Positions 1 through 8,807 of a stretch of DNA of 64,000 nt are shown here, piece after piece. Position numbers and translations under genes: made by a program. The DNA is from an uncultured Eubacteriales bacterium (GTDB taxonomy: Bacteria > Bacillota > Clostridia > Christensenellales > CAG-138). Under the pieces are notes generated by a model. It did not search any database, was not told where the DNA came from, and was given only the letters and a program-made list of their open reading frames with translations. The stretch covers positions 124,001 through 188,000 of the forward strand of contig CACWYB010000003.1 in NCBI GenBank assembly GCA_902765005.1. The letters run 5' to 3'. The stretch's first letter is position 1; every line of letters starts with the position of its first letter.

Positions 1-1
1 C

Positions 2-622
2 ATGGGGCCGGAGCTGAGCCGGATCGTGGCCGCCTCCATGGCGGTGACGGAGGTGAACGCCTCCATGGGCCTGATCGTGGCCGCCCCCACCGCCGGAGCC
101 AGCGGCATCCTGCCCGGGGTGCTCATCGAATACGGCGACACCCACGACCTGAGCGAAAAGCAGCTCATCCGGGGCCTATGCAACGCCGGGGCCATCGGCC
201 TTATCATCGCCCACAACGCCAGCATCGCCGGGGCTTCCGGCGGCTGCCAGGCGGAGACAGGCACCGCGGCAGCTATGGCGGCCAGCGCCTTGACGGAGCT
301 GAGAGGCGGCACCCCGGAGATGTGCCTCCATGCTGCGGCCATCGCGCTAAAAAACGTGATGGGCCTGGTCTGCGACCCGGTGGCCGGTCTGGTAGAATGT
401 CCCTGCATCAAGCGCAACGCCATCGGCGCGGCCAACGCCGTGCTCTGCAGCGACATGGCCATGGCCGGGATCGAGAGCGTTATCCCCTTCGACGAGGTGG
501 TCACCGCCATGCGGAACGTGGGCCGCATGATGAACCCGGACCTAAGGGAAACCGCCCGGGGCGGCCTGGCCGCCACGCCCACGGCCCTGAAGATCGCGGA
601 AAAGATCAAAAACCTGGAATAA
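2..622 (+). CDS. sdaAA: L-serine dehydratase, iron-sulfur-dependent, alpha subunit (3' part)
   Basis: The C-terminal 206 residues of the alpha chain of the oxygen-sensitive L-serine ammonia-lyase, which deaminates serine to pyruvate in the cytoplasm. The reading frame is open to the window edge, so the true start lies upstream. The Gly/Ala-rich PTAGASGILPG segment and the Cys-containing CDPVAGLVECPCIKRN segment (about residues 124-139 of this fragment) are typical of the family; these cysteines are expected to help hold the 4Fe-4S cluster. The beta subunit would be expected upstream. The gene is followed 25 bases later by nfnA on the same strand, so the two may share a transcript. Confidence 0.93.
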   Translation: MGPELSRIVAASMAVTEVNASMGLIVAAPTAGASGILPGVLIEYGDTHDLSEKQLIRGLCNAGAIGLIIAHNASIAGASGGCQAETGTAAAMAASALTELRGGTPEMCLHAAAIALKNVMGLVCDPVAGLVECPCIKRNAIGAANAVLCSDMAMAGIESVIPFDEVVTAMRNVGRMMNPDLRETARGGLAATPTALKIAEKIKNLE

Positions 623-647
623 GGCATCAGCATAGAGGAGGACGAAC

Positions 648-1490
648 ATGTTTCGCATCATAACGAAGGAGCCCCTGAACCCCTCGGTGACCCGCATGAG
701 CATCGAAGCGCCCCTGGTGGCCAAAAAGGTCCAGCCCGGTCAGTTCATCATCCTGCGGGCGGAGGAGAATGGGGAGCGGATCCCTCTCACCGTGGCGGGA
801 TACGATCGGGAAGCGGGCACCGTGGACATCATCTTTCAGATCGTGGGCGCCACCACGGAGAAGCTGAACCATAAGCAGGCGGGGGAGTGCATTCCCGATT
901 TCGTGGGCCCTCTGGGCAAGCCCACGGAGACGGAGGGCCTCAAGCGGGTGGCGGTCATCGGCGGCGGCGTGGGCTGCGCCATCGCCTTCCCGGTGGCCCA
1001 AAAGCTCCATGAGCAGGGCTGCGAGGTGGACGCCGTGGCGGGCTTCCGTTCCAAGGATCTGGTCATCTTAGAGAAGGAGTTCAGGGCCAACAGCACAAAC
1101 TTCATCCCCGTCAGCGACGACGGCACCTGGGGGGAAAAGGGCCTGGTCACCGACGCCCTCAAGCACCTCATTGACAGCGGACGAGCCTACGATCAGGTCA
1201 TCGCCATCGGGCCCCTCATCATGATGAAGTTCGTCTGCAAGCTGACAAAAGCGTACGGCATCAAGACCGTTGTCTCCATGAACCCAATCATGATCGACGG
1301 CACGGGCATGTGCGGCTGCTGCCGGGTGACCGTGGGCGGCAAGATGAAATTCGCCTGCGTGGACGGCCCGGACTTCGACGGCCATGAGGTGGATTTCGAC
1401 GAGGCCATGGCTCGCTGCGCCGCCTATAAGCCCTTCGAGCTAAAGGCCCGGGAAGCGGCCTGCAATCTGTTTTCCATGGAGGTAAAGTAA
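648..1490 (+). CDS. nfnA: NfnA-type ferredoxin:NADP+ oxidoreductase small subunit
   Basis: A 280-residue flavin reductase-like protein of the sulfide dehydrogenase/dihydroorotate dehydrogenase electron-transfer family. An N-terminal FAD-binding barrel (about 1-95) is followed by an NAD-binding part with GGGVG at 105-109 and a C-terminal 2Fe-2S site with Cys 222, 224, 225 and 237. With the large subunit encoded 1 base downstream, the pair matches NfnAB, which couples ferredoxin and NADH oxidation to NADP+ reduction in anaerobes. GGAGG precedes the ATG at a good distance. Some genomes annotate the same pair as sulfide dehydrogenase SudAB, which cannot be excluded from sequence alone. Confidence 0.88.
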   Translation: MFRIITKEPLNPSVTRMSIEAPLVAKKVQPGQFIILRAEENGERIPLTVAGYDREAGTVDIIFQIVGATTEKLNHKQAGECIPDFVGPLGKPTETEGLKRVAVIGGGVGCAIAFPVAQKLHEQGCEVDAVAGFRSKDLVILEKEFRANSTNFIPVSDDGTWGEKGLVTDALKHLIDSGRAYDQVIAIGPLIMMKFVCKLTKAYGIKTVVSMNPIMIDGTGMCGCCRVTVGGKMKFACVDGPDFDGHEVDFDEAMARCAAYKPFELKAREAACNLFSMEVK

Positions 1491-1491
1491 G

Positions 1492-2883
1492 ATGGTCAAC
1501 ATGAGCTTGAAAAAGAATCCTATGCCCAGCCAAGAGCCCCAGGTGCGGGCCCATAACTTTGAGGAAGTGGCCCTGGGCTACAGCGAAGAACAGGCGCTGG
1601 ACGAAGCCCAGCGGTGCCTGAACTGCAAGAATTTCCCCTGTGTGCAGGGCTGCCCCGTGAACATCCGCATCCCCCAGTTCATCGCCAAGGCCCGGGAGGG
1701 GGATTTTGAAGGGGCCTATGAGATCATCTCCGCCGACAGCGCCCTGCCCGCCGTATGCGGCCGGGTGTGCCCCCAGGAGAGCCAGTGCGAAAAGTATTGC
1801 GTCCGGGGCATCAAGGGCGAGCCCGTGGGCATCGGCCGGCTGGAACGGTTCGTGGCGGACTACCACAACGCCCACGCCTCCGGCGCAGCCTTCACCCCCG
1901 AGAAAAACGGCCACAAGGTGGCCGTGGTGGGCTCCGGCCCGGCAGGCCTGACCTGCGCCGGAGACCTGGCTCGCAAGGGCTACGACGTGACGGTTTATGA
2001 AGCCCTTCATGTGGCCGGCGGCGTGCTCAGCTACGGCATTCCGGAGTTCCGTCTCCCTAAAGCCATCGTGAAGCGGGAGATCGAGGGACTGAAGGCCATG
2101 GGCGTGCAGGTGATCACCAACATGGTCATCGGTCGGGTCCTGTCCATCCGGGAGCTCATGGAGGAGGAGGGCTTCGAAGCCGTGTTCATCGGCTCCGGGG
2201 CGGGCCTGCCCAAGTTTATGAACATCCCCGGGGAAAGCCTGAAGGGCGTCTACTCTGCCAACGAGTTTTTGACCCGGGTGAACCTGATGAAGGCCTATGA
2301 GCCCGACGCCAACACCCCCATCCAGCATGCGAAGCACGTGACCGTGGTGGGCGGGGGAAACGTGGCCATGGACGCCGCCCGCTGCGCCCTGCGCCTGGGG
2401 GCCGAATCCGTCACCATCGTCTATCGCCGCTCCTTGGAGGAGCTGCCCGCCCGGAAGGAGGAGGTGGAGCACGCCATGGAGGAGGGCATCGTCTTCAAGC
2501 TCCTCAACAACCCGGTGGAGCTCATTGGCGACGACAACCGAAACGTGGTGAAGATGCGCTGCATCCGCATGGAGCTGGGCGAGCCGGACGCCTCCGGCCG
2601 CCGTCGCCCCGTGGAGATCCCGGGGAGCGAGTTTGAGCTGGACACTGACTGCGTCATCATGGCCCTGGGCACCAGCCCCAACCCCCTCATCAAGTCCACC
2701 ACCGATGGCCTGGACACCCAGCGCTGGGGCGGCATCATCACCGATGAGGACGGCCTCACCACCTGCGAGGGCGTCTACGCCGGCGGAGACGCGGTCACCG
2801 GCGCCGCCACGGTCATCCTGGCCATGGGCGCGGGCAAAAAGGCCGCCGCCGCCATGGATAAGTACATCCGATCCAAGGCCTGA
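1492..2883 (+). CDS. nfnB: NfnB / glutamate synthase-like NADPH oxidoreductase (GltA family)
   Basis: 463 residues, the usual length for the NfnB/glutamate synthase small-chain family. The N-terminal domain carries two cysteine sets for 4Fe-4S clusters (CLNCKNFPCVQGCP near 42-55 and CGRVCPQESQCEKYC near 89-103), followed by an FAD motif VVGSGPAGLTCAG and a second dinucleotide motif VVGGGNVAMDAAR near 285-297. It follows nfnA with one base between, and GGAGG lies 8 bases before the ATG, so the two are translated from one message. It is expected to act as the NADPH and ferredoxin side of the electron-bifurcating complex rather than as a true glutamate synthase, since no large GltB gene is present here. 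Confidence 0.9.
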   Translation: MVNMSLKKNPMPSQEPQVRAHNFEEVALGYSEEQALDEAQRCLNCKNFPCVQGCPVNIRIPQFIAKAREGDFEGAYEIISADSALPAVCGRVCPQESQCEKYCVRGIKGEPVGIGRLERFVADYHNAHASGAAFTPEKNGHKVAVVGSGPAGLTCAGDLARKGYDVTVYEALHVAGGVLSYGIPEFRLPKAIVKREIEGLKAMGVQVITNMVIGRVLSIRELMEEEGFEAVFIGSGAGLPKFMNIPGESLKGVYSANEFLTRVNLMKAYEPDANTPIQHAKHVTVVGGGNVAMDAARCALRLGAESVTIVYRRSLEELPARKEEVEHAMEEGIVFKLLNNPVELIGDDNRNVVKMRCIRMELGEPDASGRRRPVEIPGSEFELDTDCVIMALGTSPNPLIKSTTDGLDTQRWGGIITDEDGLTTCEGVYAGGDAVTGAATVILAMGAGKKAAAAMDKYIRSKA

Positions 2884-2934
2884 TGCTTCGGACAGGCATA
2901 TCCGCATGGTTTGCGGAAAAATTATATATTTTTC

Positions 2935-2963
2935 TTGACATTCCCACCCGTCTGGAGTAATCT
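2935..2963 (+). promoter_or_regulatory. sigma-A-type promoter before the CofE-like gene
   Basis: A perfect TTGACA at 2935-2940 is followed after 17 bases by TAATCT (2958-2963); TATATT at 2963-2968 is an alternative -10 at longer spacing. It lies in the short gap between nfnB and the next gene, which has AAAGGAG before its ATG. Confidence 0.6.
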
Positions 2964-3001
2964 ATATTCTGTTTTTTGAAACCAGTAAAGGAGACATTGC
3001 T

Positions 3002-4183
3002 ATGGCAGGTACGATCTCAAGGGGCGTTCGGGCGCCCATCATTCGCCAGGGAGACGACATCGTTTCCATCGTTGTGGATTCCGTGCTGCAGACCGCCAGG
3101 GAGGAGAACTTCGCCCTCCATGACCGGGACGTGGTGGCGGTGACCGAGGCCGTGGTGGCCCGGGCCGACGGCAACTACTGCACCACCGACAACATCGCCT
3201 TCGACGTGCAGCGCAAGCTGGGCGACACCGTGGGCGTGATCTTCCCGATCCTGAGCCGTAACCGGTTCGCCATCTGCCTGCGGGGCATCGCCCGGGGCGC
3301 CAAGAAGGTGATCGTGCTGCTGTCCTACCCCGCGGACGAGGAGGGGAACCACCTGGTGGACGAGGATCTGCTGCTGGATTCCGGCGTGAATCCCTATTCC
3401 ACCACGCTCACCGAGCAGGAGTTCACCCGCCTCTTCGGCGAGCCCAAGCACACCTTCACGGGCGTGAACTACGTGGAGTACTACCGTTCCCTCATCGAGG
3501 AGGAGGGGGCCCAGGCCCAGATCCTCTTTGCCAACGATCCCACCGCCATCCTGCCCTATACGGACACCGTCCTCTGCGCCAACATCCATGAGCGGGAGCG
3601 GACCAAGAAGCGCCTTGTTAAGGCCGGCGCCAAGAAGGTCCTGACCCTGTGCGACATCATGAACGAGTCCATCGACGGCAGCGGCTATCAGCCGGAATAC
3701 GGCCTGCTGGGCTCCAACAAGGCCACCGAGGACACCGTCAAGCTCTTCCCCAAGAACGCCCAGGAGGTGGCCGAGGCCATCCAGGCGGAGTTCATCGCCC
3801 GCACCGGCATCCATGTGGAGGCCATGGTATACGGCGACGGCGCCTTTAAGGATCCCGTGGGCAAGATCTGGGAGCTGGCCGACCCGGTGGTGTCTCCCGG
3901 CTTCACGGCGGGACTCAACGGCCTGCCCAACGAGCTCAAGCTCAAGTACCTGGCCGACAACGATTTCAAGGGCCTGAGCGGGGCCGAGCTGCGGGAAGCC
4001 ATCCAGCAGCGCATCCGGGAGAAGAACGCCAGCTTGAAGGGCCAAATGGTCTCCCAGGGCACCACGCCCCGGCGGCTCACGGACCTGATCGGCTCCCTGT
4101 GCGACCTTACCAGCGGCAGCGGCGACAAGGGCACGCCCATCGTGCTGGTGCAGAACTATTTCAATAACTACGCCGACGCGTAA
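3002..4183 (+). CDS. coenzyme F420-0:L-glutamate ligase-like protein (CofE family)
   Basis: A 393-residue protein related to CofE/FbiB, the enzyme that adds glutamates to F420-0. The N-terminal part (GTISRGVRAPIIRQGDDI and the following VVAVTEAVVARADG) resembles the start of that family, but the protein is longer than archaeal CofE (about 250 residues). The window contains no F420 biosynthesis partner, and clostridia of this kind are not generally known to make F420, so the substrate is uncertain; a different peptide or cofactor ligase role is likely. It stands alone between its own promoter and a terminator, so it appears to be a single-gene unit. Confidence 0.7.
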   Translation: MAGTISRGVRAPIIRQGDDIVSIVVDSVLQTAREENFALHDRDVVAVTEAVVARADGNYCTTDNIAFDVQRKLGDTVGVIFPILSRNRFAICLRGIARGAKKVIVLLSYPADEEGNHLVDEDLLLDSGVNPYSTTLTEQEFTRLFGEPKHTFTGVNYVEYYRSLIEEEGAQAQILFANDPTAILPYTDTVLCANIHERERTKKRLVKAGAKKVLTLCDIMNESIDGSGYQPEYGLLGSNKATEDTVKLFPKNAQEVAEAIQAEFIARTGIHVEAMVYGDGAFKDPVGKIWELADPVVSPGFTAGLNGLPNELKLKYLADNDFKGLSGAELREAIQQRIREKNASLKGQMVSQGTTPRRLTDLIGSLCDLTSGSGDKGTPIVLVQNYFNNYADA

Positions 4184-4200
4184 AAACAGCGAACGAAACC

Positions 4201-4230
4201 GGCCCGCCCATCTGAGGCGGGCCTTCGTCT
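4201..4230 (+). terminator. rho-independent terminator after the CofE-like gene
   Basis: Perfect 8-bp stem GGCCCGCC (4201-4208) / GGCGGGCC (4216-4223) with a 7-base loop, followed by TTCGTCT. It is 18 bases after the stop codon. Confidence 0.8.
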
Positions 4231-4233
4231 GCC

Positions 4234-4261
4234 TTGCAATAGCGGCGGGGCGTGGTATAAT
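4234..4261 (+). promoter_or_regulatory. promoter of folC
   Basis: TTGCAA (4234-4239), 16-base spacer, TATAAT (4256-4261). The start codon of folC is 34 bases downstream of the -10 box, preceded by GGGGAG. Confidence 0.75.
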
Positions 4262-4294
4262 ACATGGTGAAACACACGGATAGAAGGGGAGACT

Positions 4295-5563
4295 ATGACC
4301 TACGAAGAAACCTTAGCCTATATTCACAGCGCCTACTGGAAGGGCACCAAGGACGGCCTGTCCCGCACCCGGGAGCTGCTGAATCTTTTGGACAACCCCC
4401 AGCGGGGCCTGCGCTTCATCCACGTGGCGGGCACCAACGGCAAAGGCTCCACCTGCGCCATGCTGGCCTCCATCCTGCAGGCCGCCGGCTATAAGACGGG
4501 CCTGTACACCTCGCCCTTTGTGAATCGGTTCAACGAGCGCATCGCCCTGAACGGGAAACCTATCTCCGACGAGGACCTGGTGGACATCTTCGAGCGGATC
4601 CGCCCCGTTGTGGACGGCATGGAGAATCAGCCCTCGGAGTTCGAGCTCATCACCTGCGCCGCCATGCTCTACTACAAGGAGCAAAACTGCGACCTTGTGG
4701 TGCTGGAAGTGGGCATGGGCGGGGAGTTCGATTCCACCAACGTGATCGAAACGCCCCTTTTGTCCATCATCACCGCCATGGGCTTCGACCACATGCAGTA
4801 TCTGGGCAGCACCATGGCCGAGATCGCCTCCGCCAAGGCTGGCATCATCAAGCCCGACGGCGTCACCCTCATCTACGGACAGAACCCGGAGGCGGACGCG
4901 GTGTTTGCAAAGACCTGCCGCCAGCGGAACAACCGGCTGATCGTCACGGACCATAGCCGGATCACGGACCACGCTCACACCCTACGGGGCCACGACCTTT
5001 CCTTCGGCCCCTATGCCCACATCCGCCTGCCCCTCATCGGCAGCCACCAGGTGAAAAACGCCGCCGTGGTGCTCACGGCGGTGGAGGAGCTGAAGAAGGC
5101 CGGCGTCTGCATCCCCGATTCGGCCGTCTATGACGGCATGGCGGCGGTCCGGTGGCCCGCCCGCATGGAGCTTTTGCACGAGAAACCGGTGCTTCTGCTG
5201 GACGGGGGCCACAACCCCCACGGCTTTCGGGCCGCGGCGGACACCCTTCGGGAGCTGTTTCCGGAGGAGAAGATCACTGTGCTCATGGGGGTCATGGCGG
5301 ACAAGGATCACGGGGACATGATCCGCGCCCTGGCGCCCCTTGCCAAAGCGTTTTACGCCGTCCGCCCCGATTCCCCCCGAGCCATGACCGACCAGGCCCT
5401 TGCCCAGGAGATCCAAAGCCTGGGGGTGATGGCCGTTCCCGCCGGCTCGGTCCAGGAAGGGGTGAACCGGATGCTGCAGGAAGCGGCGCCCGACGACGTT
5501 TTACTGGCCATCGGCTCGTTGTATATGGCCGGAGACGTGCGCAAGGCCATGGGAAGGGAGTAA
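4295..5563 (+). CDS. folC: folylpolyglutamate synthase / dihydrofolate synthase
   Basis: 422 residues, the normal length for FolC. The enzyme ligates glutamate to dihydropteroate and/or to reduced folates with ATP. The family P-loop GTNGKGS is at 46-52, and the LYTSPFVNRFNERI segment and LLDGGHNPHG near the C-terminal ligase domain are characteristic. It has its own promoter and is followed 7 bases later by a HAD hydrolase, so the two probably form an operon. Folate synthesis genes folP and folE are not in the window. Confidence 0.93.
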   Translation: MTYEETLAYIHSAYWKGTKDGLSRTRELLNLLDNPQRGLRFIHVAGTNGKGSTCAMLASILQAAGYKTGLYTSPFVNRFNERIALNGKPISDEDLVDIFERIRPVVDGMENQPSEFELITCAAMLYYKEQNCDLVVLEVGMGGEFDSTNVIETPLLSIITAMGFDHMQYLGSTMAEIASAKAGIIKPDGVTLIYGQNPEADAVFAKTCRQRNNRLIVTDHSRITDHAHTLRGHDLSFGPYAHIRLPLIGSHQVKNAAVVLTAVEELKKAGVCIPDSAVYDGMAAVRWPARMELLHEKPVLLLDGGHNPHGFRAAADTLRELFPEEKITVLMGVMADKDHGDMIRALAPLAKAFYAVRPDSPRAMTDQALAQEIQSLGVMAVPAGSVQEGVNRMLQEAAPDDVLLAIGSLYMAGDVRKAMGRE

Positions 5564-5570
5564 GTTTTTT

Positions 5571-6383
5571 ATGAGCATTCGTTTGGTTGCTTTGGATATA
5601 GACGACACCCTGGTGGACCATTCCTCCCTGATCCCGGAGCGGTCATTGCGGGCGCTGCGGGCGGCCCAGGCCCAGGGGACCGAGATCGTCCTGGCCACAG
5701 GCCGGGGGTATCTGGGCACCAAGGGCATCCGCGCTCAGCTGGGGGAAGGGTTCCGCTACATCGTCTGCTTCGGCGGCGCCCTGGTGGCGGATTACGCCAC
5801 GGGGGAGCCCCGCATCCACCGGTTTTTATCGGAGGAGGACGTGGCCCTGTGCATCCGCATCGCCAACGAGCTGGGCCTCCATGTGCAGATCTATCAGGGG
5901 GATGAGGTGATCTTCCAAAAGTTCACCGATTTTGCGAAGGAATACTGCGCCTACCAAAAGCTCCCCTGCCGGACGGACGAACATCTGCTGGAGCACGATT
6001 TACGTCATGTGCCCAAGGTGCTGATCTATGCTCCGCCGGAGCAGGAGGAGATGTATAAGCAGCAGGTCGTCGAACGGTTGCCCAAGCATCTGCACGCCCT
6101 GGGCTCCAAGCCCGGGTTCATCGAGATTGGAGACGTGTCCGTCACGAAGGGCAGCGCCCTGAAGGCCCTATCCGAGCTGCTGGGCATCCGGCAGGAGCAG
6201 ACCGCCGCCATCGGGGACAACACCCTGGACCAGGACATGATCCAGTGGGCGGGCACCGGCTGCTGCGTGGCCAACGGAAAGGAAGCCGTGAAGGCGGTCG
6301 CGGACATGGTCATCCCCGCCCAGGCGGAGGAAGGGGTGGCCTGGTATTTGGAAAACTATGTGCTGGAGAAAGCTCAGGACTGA
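5571..6383 (+). CDS. Cof-type HAD-IIB family hydrolase
   Basis: 270 residues with the HAD nucleophile motif LDIDDTLVD at the N-terminus, LATGRG (motif II region) and the C-terminal GDNTLDQDM metal-binding motif. Length and order fit Cof-type phosphatases, which dephosphorylate sugar phosphates or flavin and pyridoxal phosphates; the exact substrate cannot be read from sequence. It lies 7 bases after folC. Its 3' end overlaps the convergent radical SAM gene by 10 bases, and no terminator is visible between them. Confidence 0.85.
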   Translation: MSIRLVALDIDDTLVDHSSLIPERSLRALRAAQAQGTEIVLATGRGYLGTKGIRAQLGEGFRYIVCFGGALVADYATGEPRIHRFLSEEDVALCIRIANELGLHVQIYQGDEVIFQKFTDFAKEYCAYQKLPCRTDEHLLEHDLRHVPKVLIYAPPEQEEMYKQQVVERLPKHLHALGSKPGFIEIGDVSVTKGSALKALSELLGIRQEQTAAIGDNTLDQDMIQWAGTGCCVANGKEAVKAVADMVIPAQAEEGVAWYLENYVLEKAQD

Positions 6384-7258
6384 ACCGTGACCCGGTCGGA
6401 AAAGGCCGGCGTGTAGGCGAAGGAGGCGGATTCGGCCTCCTGGAGATACACCCGGGTGAACCCCAGGCGCAGGCAGGCGTCCACGGCGTTGTCGTATTCC
6501 CGCCGGGTCAGCCGCCTGTTCAGCGGCGCCTTCCCGTCGGGCTGAGGGGTGAACTGGCGCATGAGGGAGAGATAGGTCTCCGTGCCGAAGCGTTCCGCGA
6601 TAGCCAACAGAATATCCCGCGTGTCATAGACGCAGGCGGGCAGAACGAGGTGTCGGATGAGGACGCCTTTTTTTGCGCGCCCAGCATCATCCAGCGCCAA
6701 CTGCCCGGCGTGAGACAGCATCCGGCCGATGGCCGCGATGGCCGTGTCAAAGTAATGAGGGGCGCAGGAGAAGCGGTCCGCCAGCCGCTGATCGTGATAT
6801 TTCAGGTCCGGAAGCCAGATATCCACATACTCGGATAACTTATCCACAGTATCCACAGTCAGATATCCGTTGGTGTTGTAGAGAATGGGCAATCGCAGGC
6901 CTCTATCCTTGGCCAACGCAATGGCCCAGCAGATGCCTTCCACATGGGGCGTGGGGGTGACCAGGTTGATGTTCTCCGCGCCGATACCCTGCAGCTCCAG
7001 CATGGCGCTTGCCAGCTCATCCGGAGAGAAGAGCTGACCGAGCGTGCCGGACTGGAGGACCTTATTCTGGCAGAAAACGCATCTTAGATTGCACCCGGAG
7101 AAGAACACGCCGCCGGAGCCGCCTTCGCCGCAGATGCAGGGCTCCTCATAGCGGTGCAGGCCGATGCGGGCGATGCGCATCTTATCCGTGCAGCCGCAAA
7201 ATCCCTTCTGAATGCTTCGGTCCGCCTGGCAAAAGCGGGGGCACAGCTGGCAGCTCAT
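6374..7258 (-). CDS. radical SAM protein, PflX (COG1313) type
   Basis: 294 residues. The N-terminus has a cysteine-rich segment (CQLCPRFC, then GFCGC) followed by FFSGCNLRCVFCQNK, the CxxxCxxC that binds the radical SAM 4Fe-4S cluster. This layout matches COG1313, homologues of pyruvate formate-lyase activating enzymes of unknown target. I place the start at 7258 because its ATG overlaps the TGA of the upstream NlpC/P60 gene (ATGA), implying translational coupling; an in-frame ATG farther upstream runs inside that gene and lacks family similarity. The gene contains three DnaA-box-like sites near 6819-6857. Confidence 0.85.
   Translation of the reverse strand: MSCQLCPRFCQADRSIQKGFCGCTDKMRIARIGLHRYEEPCICGEGGSGGVFFSGCNLRCVFCQNKVLQSGTLGQLFSPDELASAMLELQGIGAENINLVTPTPHVEGICWAIALAKDRGLRLPILYNTNGYLTVDTVDKLSEYVDIWLPDLKYHDQRLADRFSCAPHYFDTAIAAIGRMLSHAGQLALDDAGRAKKGVLIRHLVLPACVYDTRDILLAIAERFGTETYLSLMRQFTPQPDGKAPLNRRLTRREYDNAVDACLRLGFTRVYLQEAESASFAYTPAFSDRVTVQS
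6819..6857 (+). other. cluster of three DnaA-box-like 9-mers inside the radical SAM gene
   Basis: ATATCCACA (6819-6827), TTATCCACA (6840-6848, exact consensus) and GTATCCACA (6849-6857), all in the same orientation within 39 bases. Coding constraint may account for part of it (residues VDTVDKLSEYVDI), but the exact box next to two near-matches is unusual. Confidence 0.5.
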
Positions 7259-8691
7259 GCGGGCCGCCTGCCGCAAACAAAGTTGCGCTCCCAGTAGTCC
7301 TGGTGCAGGCTGCTGCGGACCACCTGTCCCTTGGAGGAGGAGGCGTGGATCATGGCGCTGCCGCTGATGCAGATGCCCGTGTGGTTCACGCTGTCCTTGG
7401 AATCGCTCTTGAAGAACACCAGATCCCCGGCCTGCAGGTCGCTCATGGAGGTGATGAGGGTCCAGCGGCCGTTCTTTGCATAGCTGGCCGAGCTCTGCCG
7501 GCTCAGGGTGTGGCCGCTCTGCTTCATGCAATAGTACACCAATCCCGAGCAGTCGAAGGAATCCGGTCCTTCCGCGCCCCACTCATAGGGCTTGCCGATC
7601 TGATCCTGGGCCGCCTCGATGAGGCTGGAATAGGTCTTCTTCCCGGAGGAGGGGGCCTTGGTGGGCTTTGGCGTGCCGCTGGGTTTGGGGGTCTTGGTGG
7701 GTTTGGGCGTCTTGGTCGGCTTTGGCGTTTTCGTGGGTTTGGGCGTCTTGGTGGGCTTGGGCGTTGCGGTGTCGTTTTCCGAGCCGCCCGTGTTCTTGCC
7801 GGTAGATTTGGCTGTGGCCTTCGCGGTGGCTTTTGCGGTTGCCTTGGATGTGGCTTTCACCGTCGCCTTCGCCGTGGCCTTGGAGGTCGCCTTGGAAGTA
7901 GCCTTCTTTGTGGTGGAGGCGGTGGGGCGAGGCGTGGGGCGGGGAGAGGGGGTGTCCGTGGGCAGGGTGGGCGCCGGCAGAGCGTCCTCGGAATAGAGGA
8001 TGACCCAGGCGTCGTAGTCCAGCTCCCCGCTGACCGTCAGGCCGTTGATCGCCTGGAAGAACATGACGGCCTGCTCCGTGTTGGGGCCGAAATAGCCGTT
8101 GATACGATCCGTATAGTAGCCCAGCTCGTAGAGCCGCTGCTGGAGCCGCAGCACGTCCTTGCCGGTGTCCGAGCGTTTGATGCGGTAGGCCTGGGCGTTT
8201 TCCGCATAGAGGGAAGATTGGGTGGTGCTGTCCGCCACGCCGGTCTGGGCCATGTCGCAGGCCCGCTGAAAGAGGACGACCGCGCTGGCGATGGATTCGT
8301 TATACAGTGACCCGGGCATGTCCGAGTCCAGATACCCCAGGTCCGTCAGCCGCTGCTGCAGGGCGCTCACGGAGGCGTTGTCGTCCCCCAGGCGCAAGGT
8401 GGTGTATACGGAGAGGACAACCACATCCGACCGGGGCATGGCGGCCTGTTCCGTGGGCGCAGGGGTGGGCGAATGGGTGGCGGTCGCTTCCGGGGCGGGC
8501 AAGTCGCCGGTATGGGCGGGGGTGGCCGTGGGCAGGGCGGTGGCCGCGTCCGCCACTTCGGTAAAGGAAAACACGCCCTTTGCCAGCAAAGGTACGTAGA
8601 TCAGAGCCACCAGGGCCCCCAGCACCAATACCCCGATCAGCACCCGGGGCAGAATATGTATGTAGGGCAGTTTGCGTCGTTTCATGTTCAT
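7255..8691 (-). CDS. NlpC/P60 cell-wall hydrolase with two peptidoglycan-binding repeats
   Basis: About 478 residues. An N-terminal membrane anchor (VLIGVLVLGALVALIYVPLL) leads to a Thr/Pro-rich stretch, two PG_binding_1 modules (SVSALQQRLTDLGYLD and VLRLQQRLYELGYY), a long low-complexity linker (repeats of KAT followed by repeats of TKTPKP), and a C-terminal NlpC/P60 endopeptidase domain with the catalytic Cys in DSFDCSGLVYYC and the His in SVNHTGICI. It should cleave stem peptides outside the membrane. AGGAG lies 4 bases before the ATG at 8691 and 10 before the next in-frame ATG at 8685, so either may be used. It overlaps the downstream radical SAM gene by 4 bases. Confidence 0.88.
   Translation of the reverse strand: MNMKRRKLPYIHILPRVLIGVLVLGALVALIYVPLLAKGVFSFTEVADAATALPTATPAHTGDLPAPEATATHSPTPAPTEQAAMPRSDVVVLSVYTTLRLGDDNASVSALQQRLTDLGYLDSDMPGSLYNESIASAVVLFQRACDMAQTGVADSTTQSSLYAENAQAYRIKRSDTGKDVLRLQQRLYELGYYTDRINGYFGPNTEQAVMFFQAINGLTVSGELDYDAWVILYSEDALPAPTLPTDTPSPRPTPRPTASTTKKATSKATSKATAKATVKATSKATAKATAKATAKSTGKNTGGSENDTATPKPTKTPKPTKTPKPTKTPKPTKTPKPSGTPKPTKAPSSGKKTYSSLIEAAQDQIGKPYEWGAEGPDSFDCSGLVYYCMKQSGHTLSRQSSASYAKNGRWTLITSMSDLQAGDLVFFKSDSKDSVNHTGICISGSAMIHASSSKGQVVRSSLHQDYWERNFVCGRRPA
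7655..7925 (-). repeat. coding tandem repeats (TKTPKP and KAT units)
   Basis: An 18-base unit encoding TKTPKP is repeated about five times (roughly 7675-7770), followed on the protein's N-terminal side by a 9-base pattern encoding KAT or KAS units (roughly 7800-7915). Both form the flexible linker of the NlpC/P60 protein. Such arrays change length by slippage. Confidence 0.8.
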
Positions 8692-8807
8692 ATTTCTCCT
8701 CATAAGAGTATACATGAGTTGACCTTTTTCGTCATGTACAAACTTTGAATTTTTTGCAAAAGGTTCCCTTATGCCGGATTGTATGCTATACTTCCATTTG
8801 TAAAAGT

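Noticed and set aside
1288-2907. Long open frame opposite nfnB
   Set aside because: Antisense shadow in GC-rich coding DNA, with His/Gly/Ala/Leu-rich composition and no SD; the plus-strand frame encodes a recognisable enzyme.
7259-7582. N-terminal extension of the radical SAM protein
   Set aside because: The extra residues are the shifted reading of the NlpC/P60 gene; the family starts with the Cys-rich motif just after 7258.
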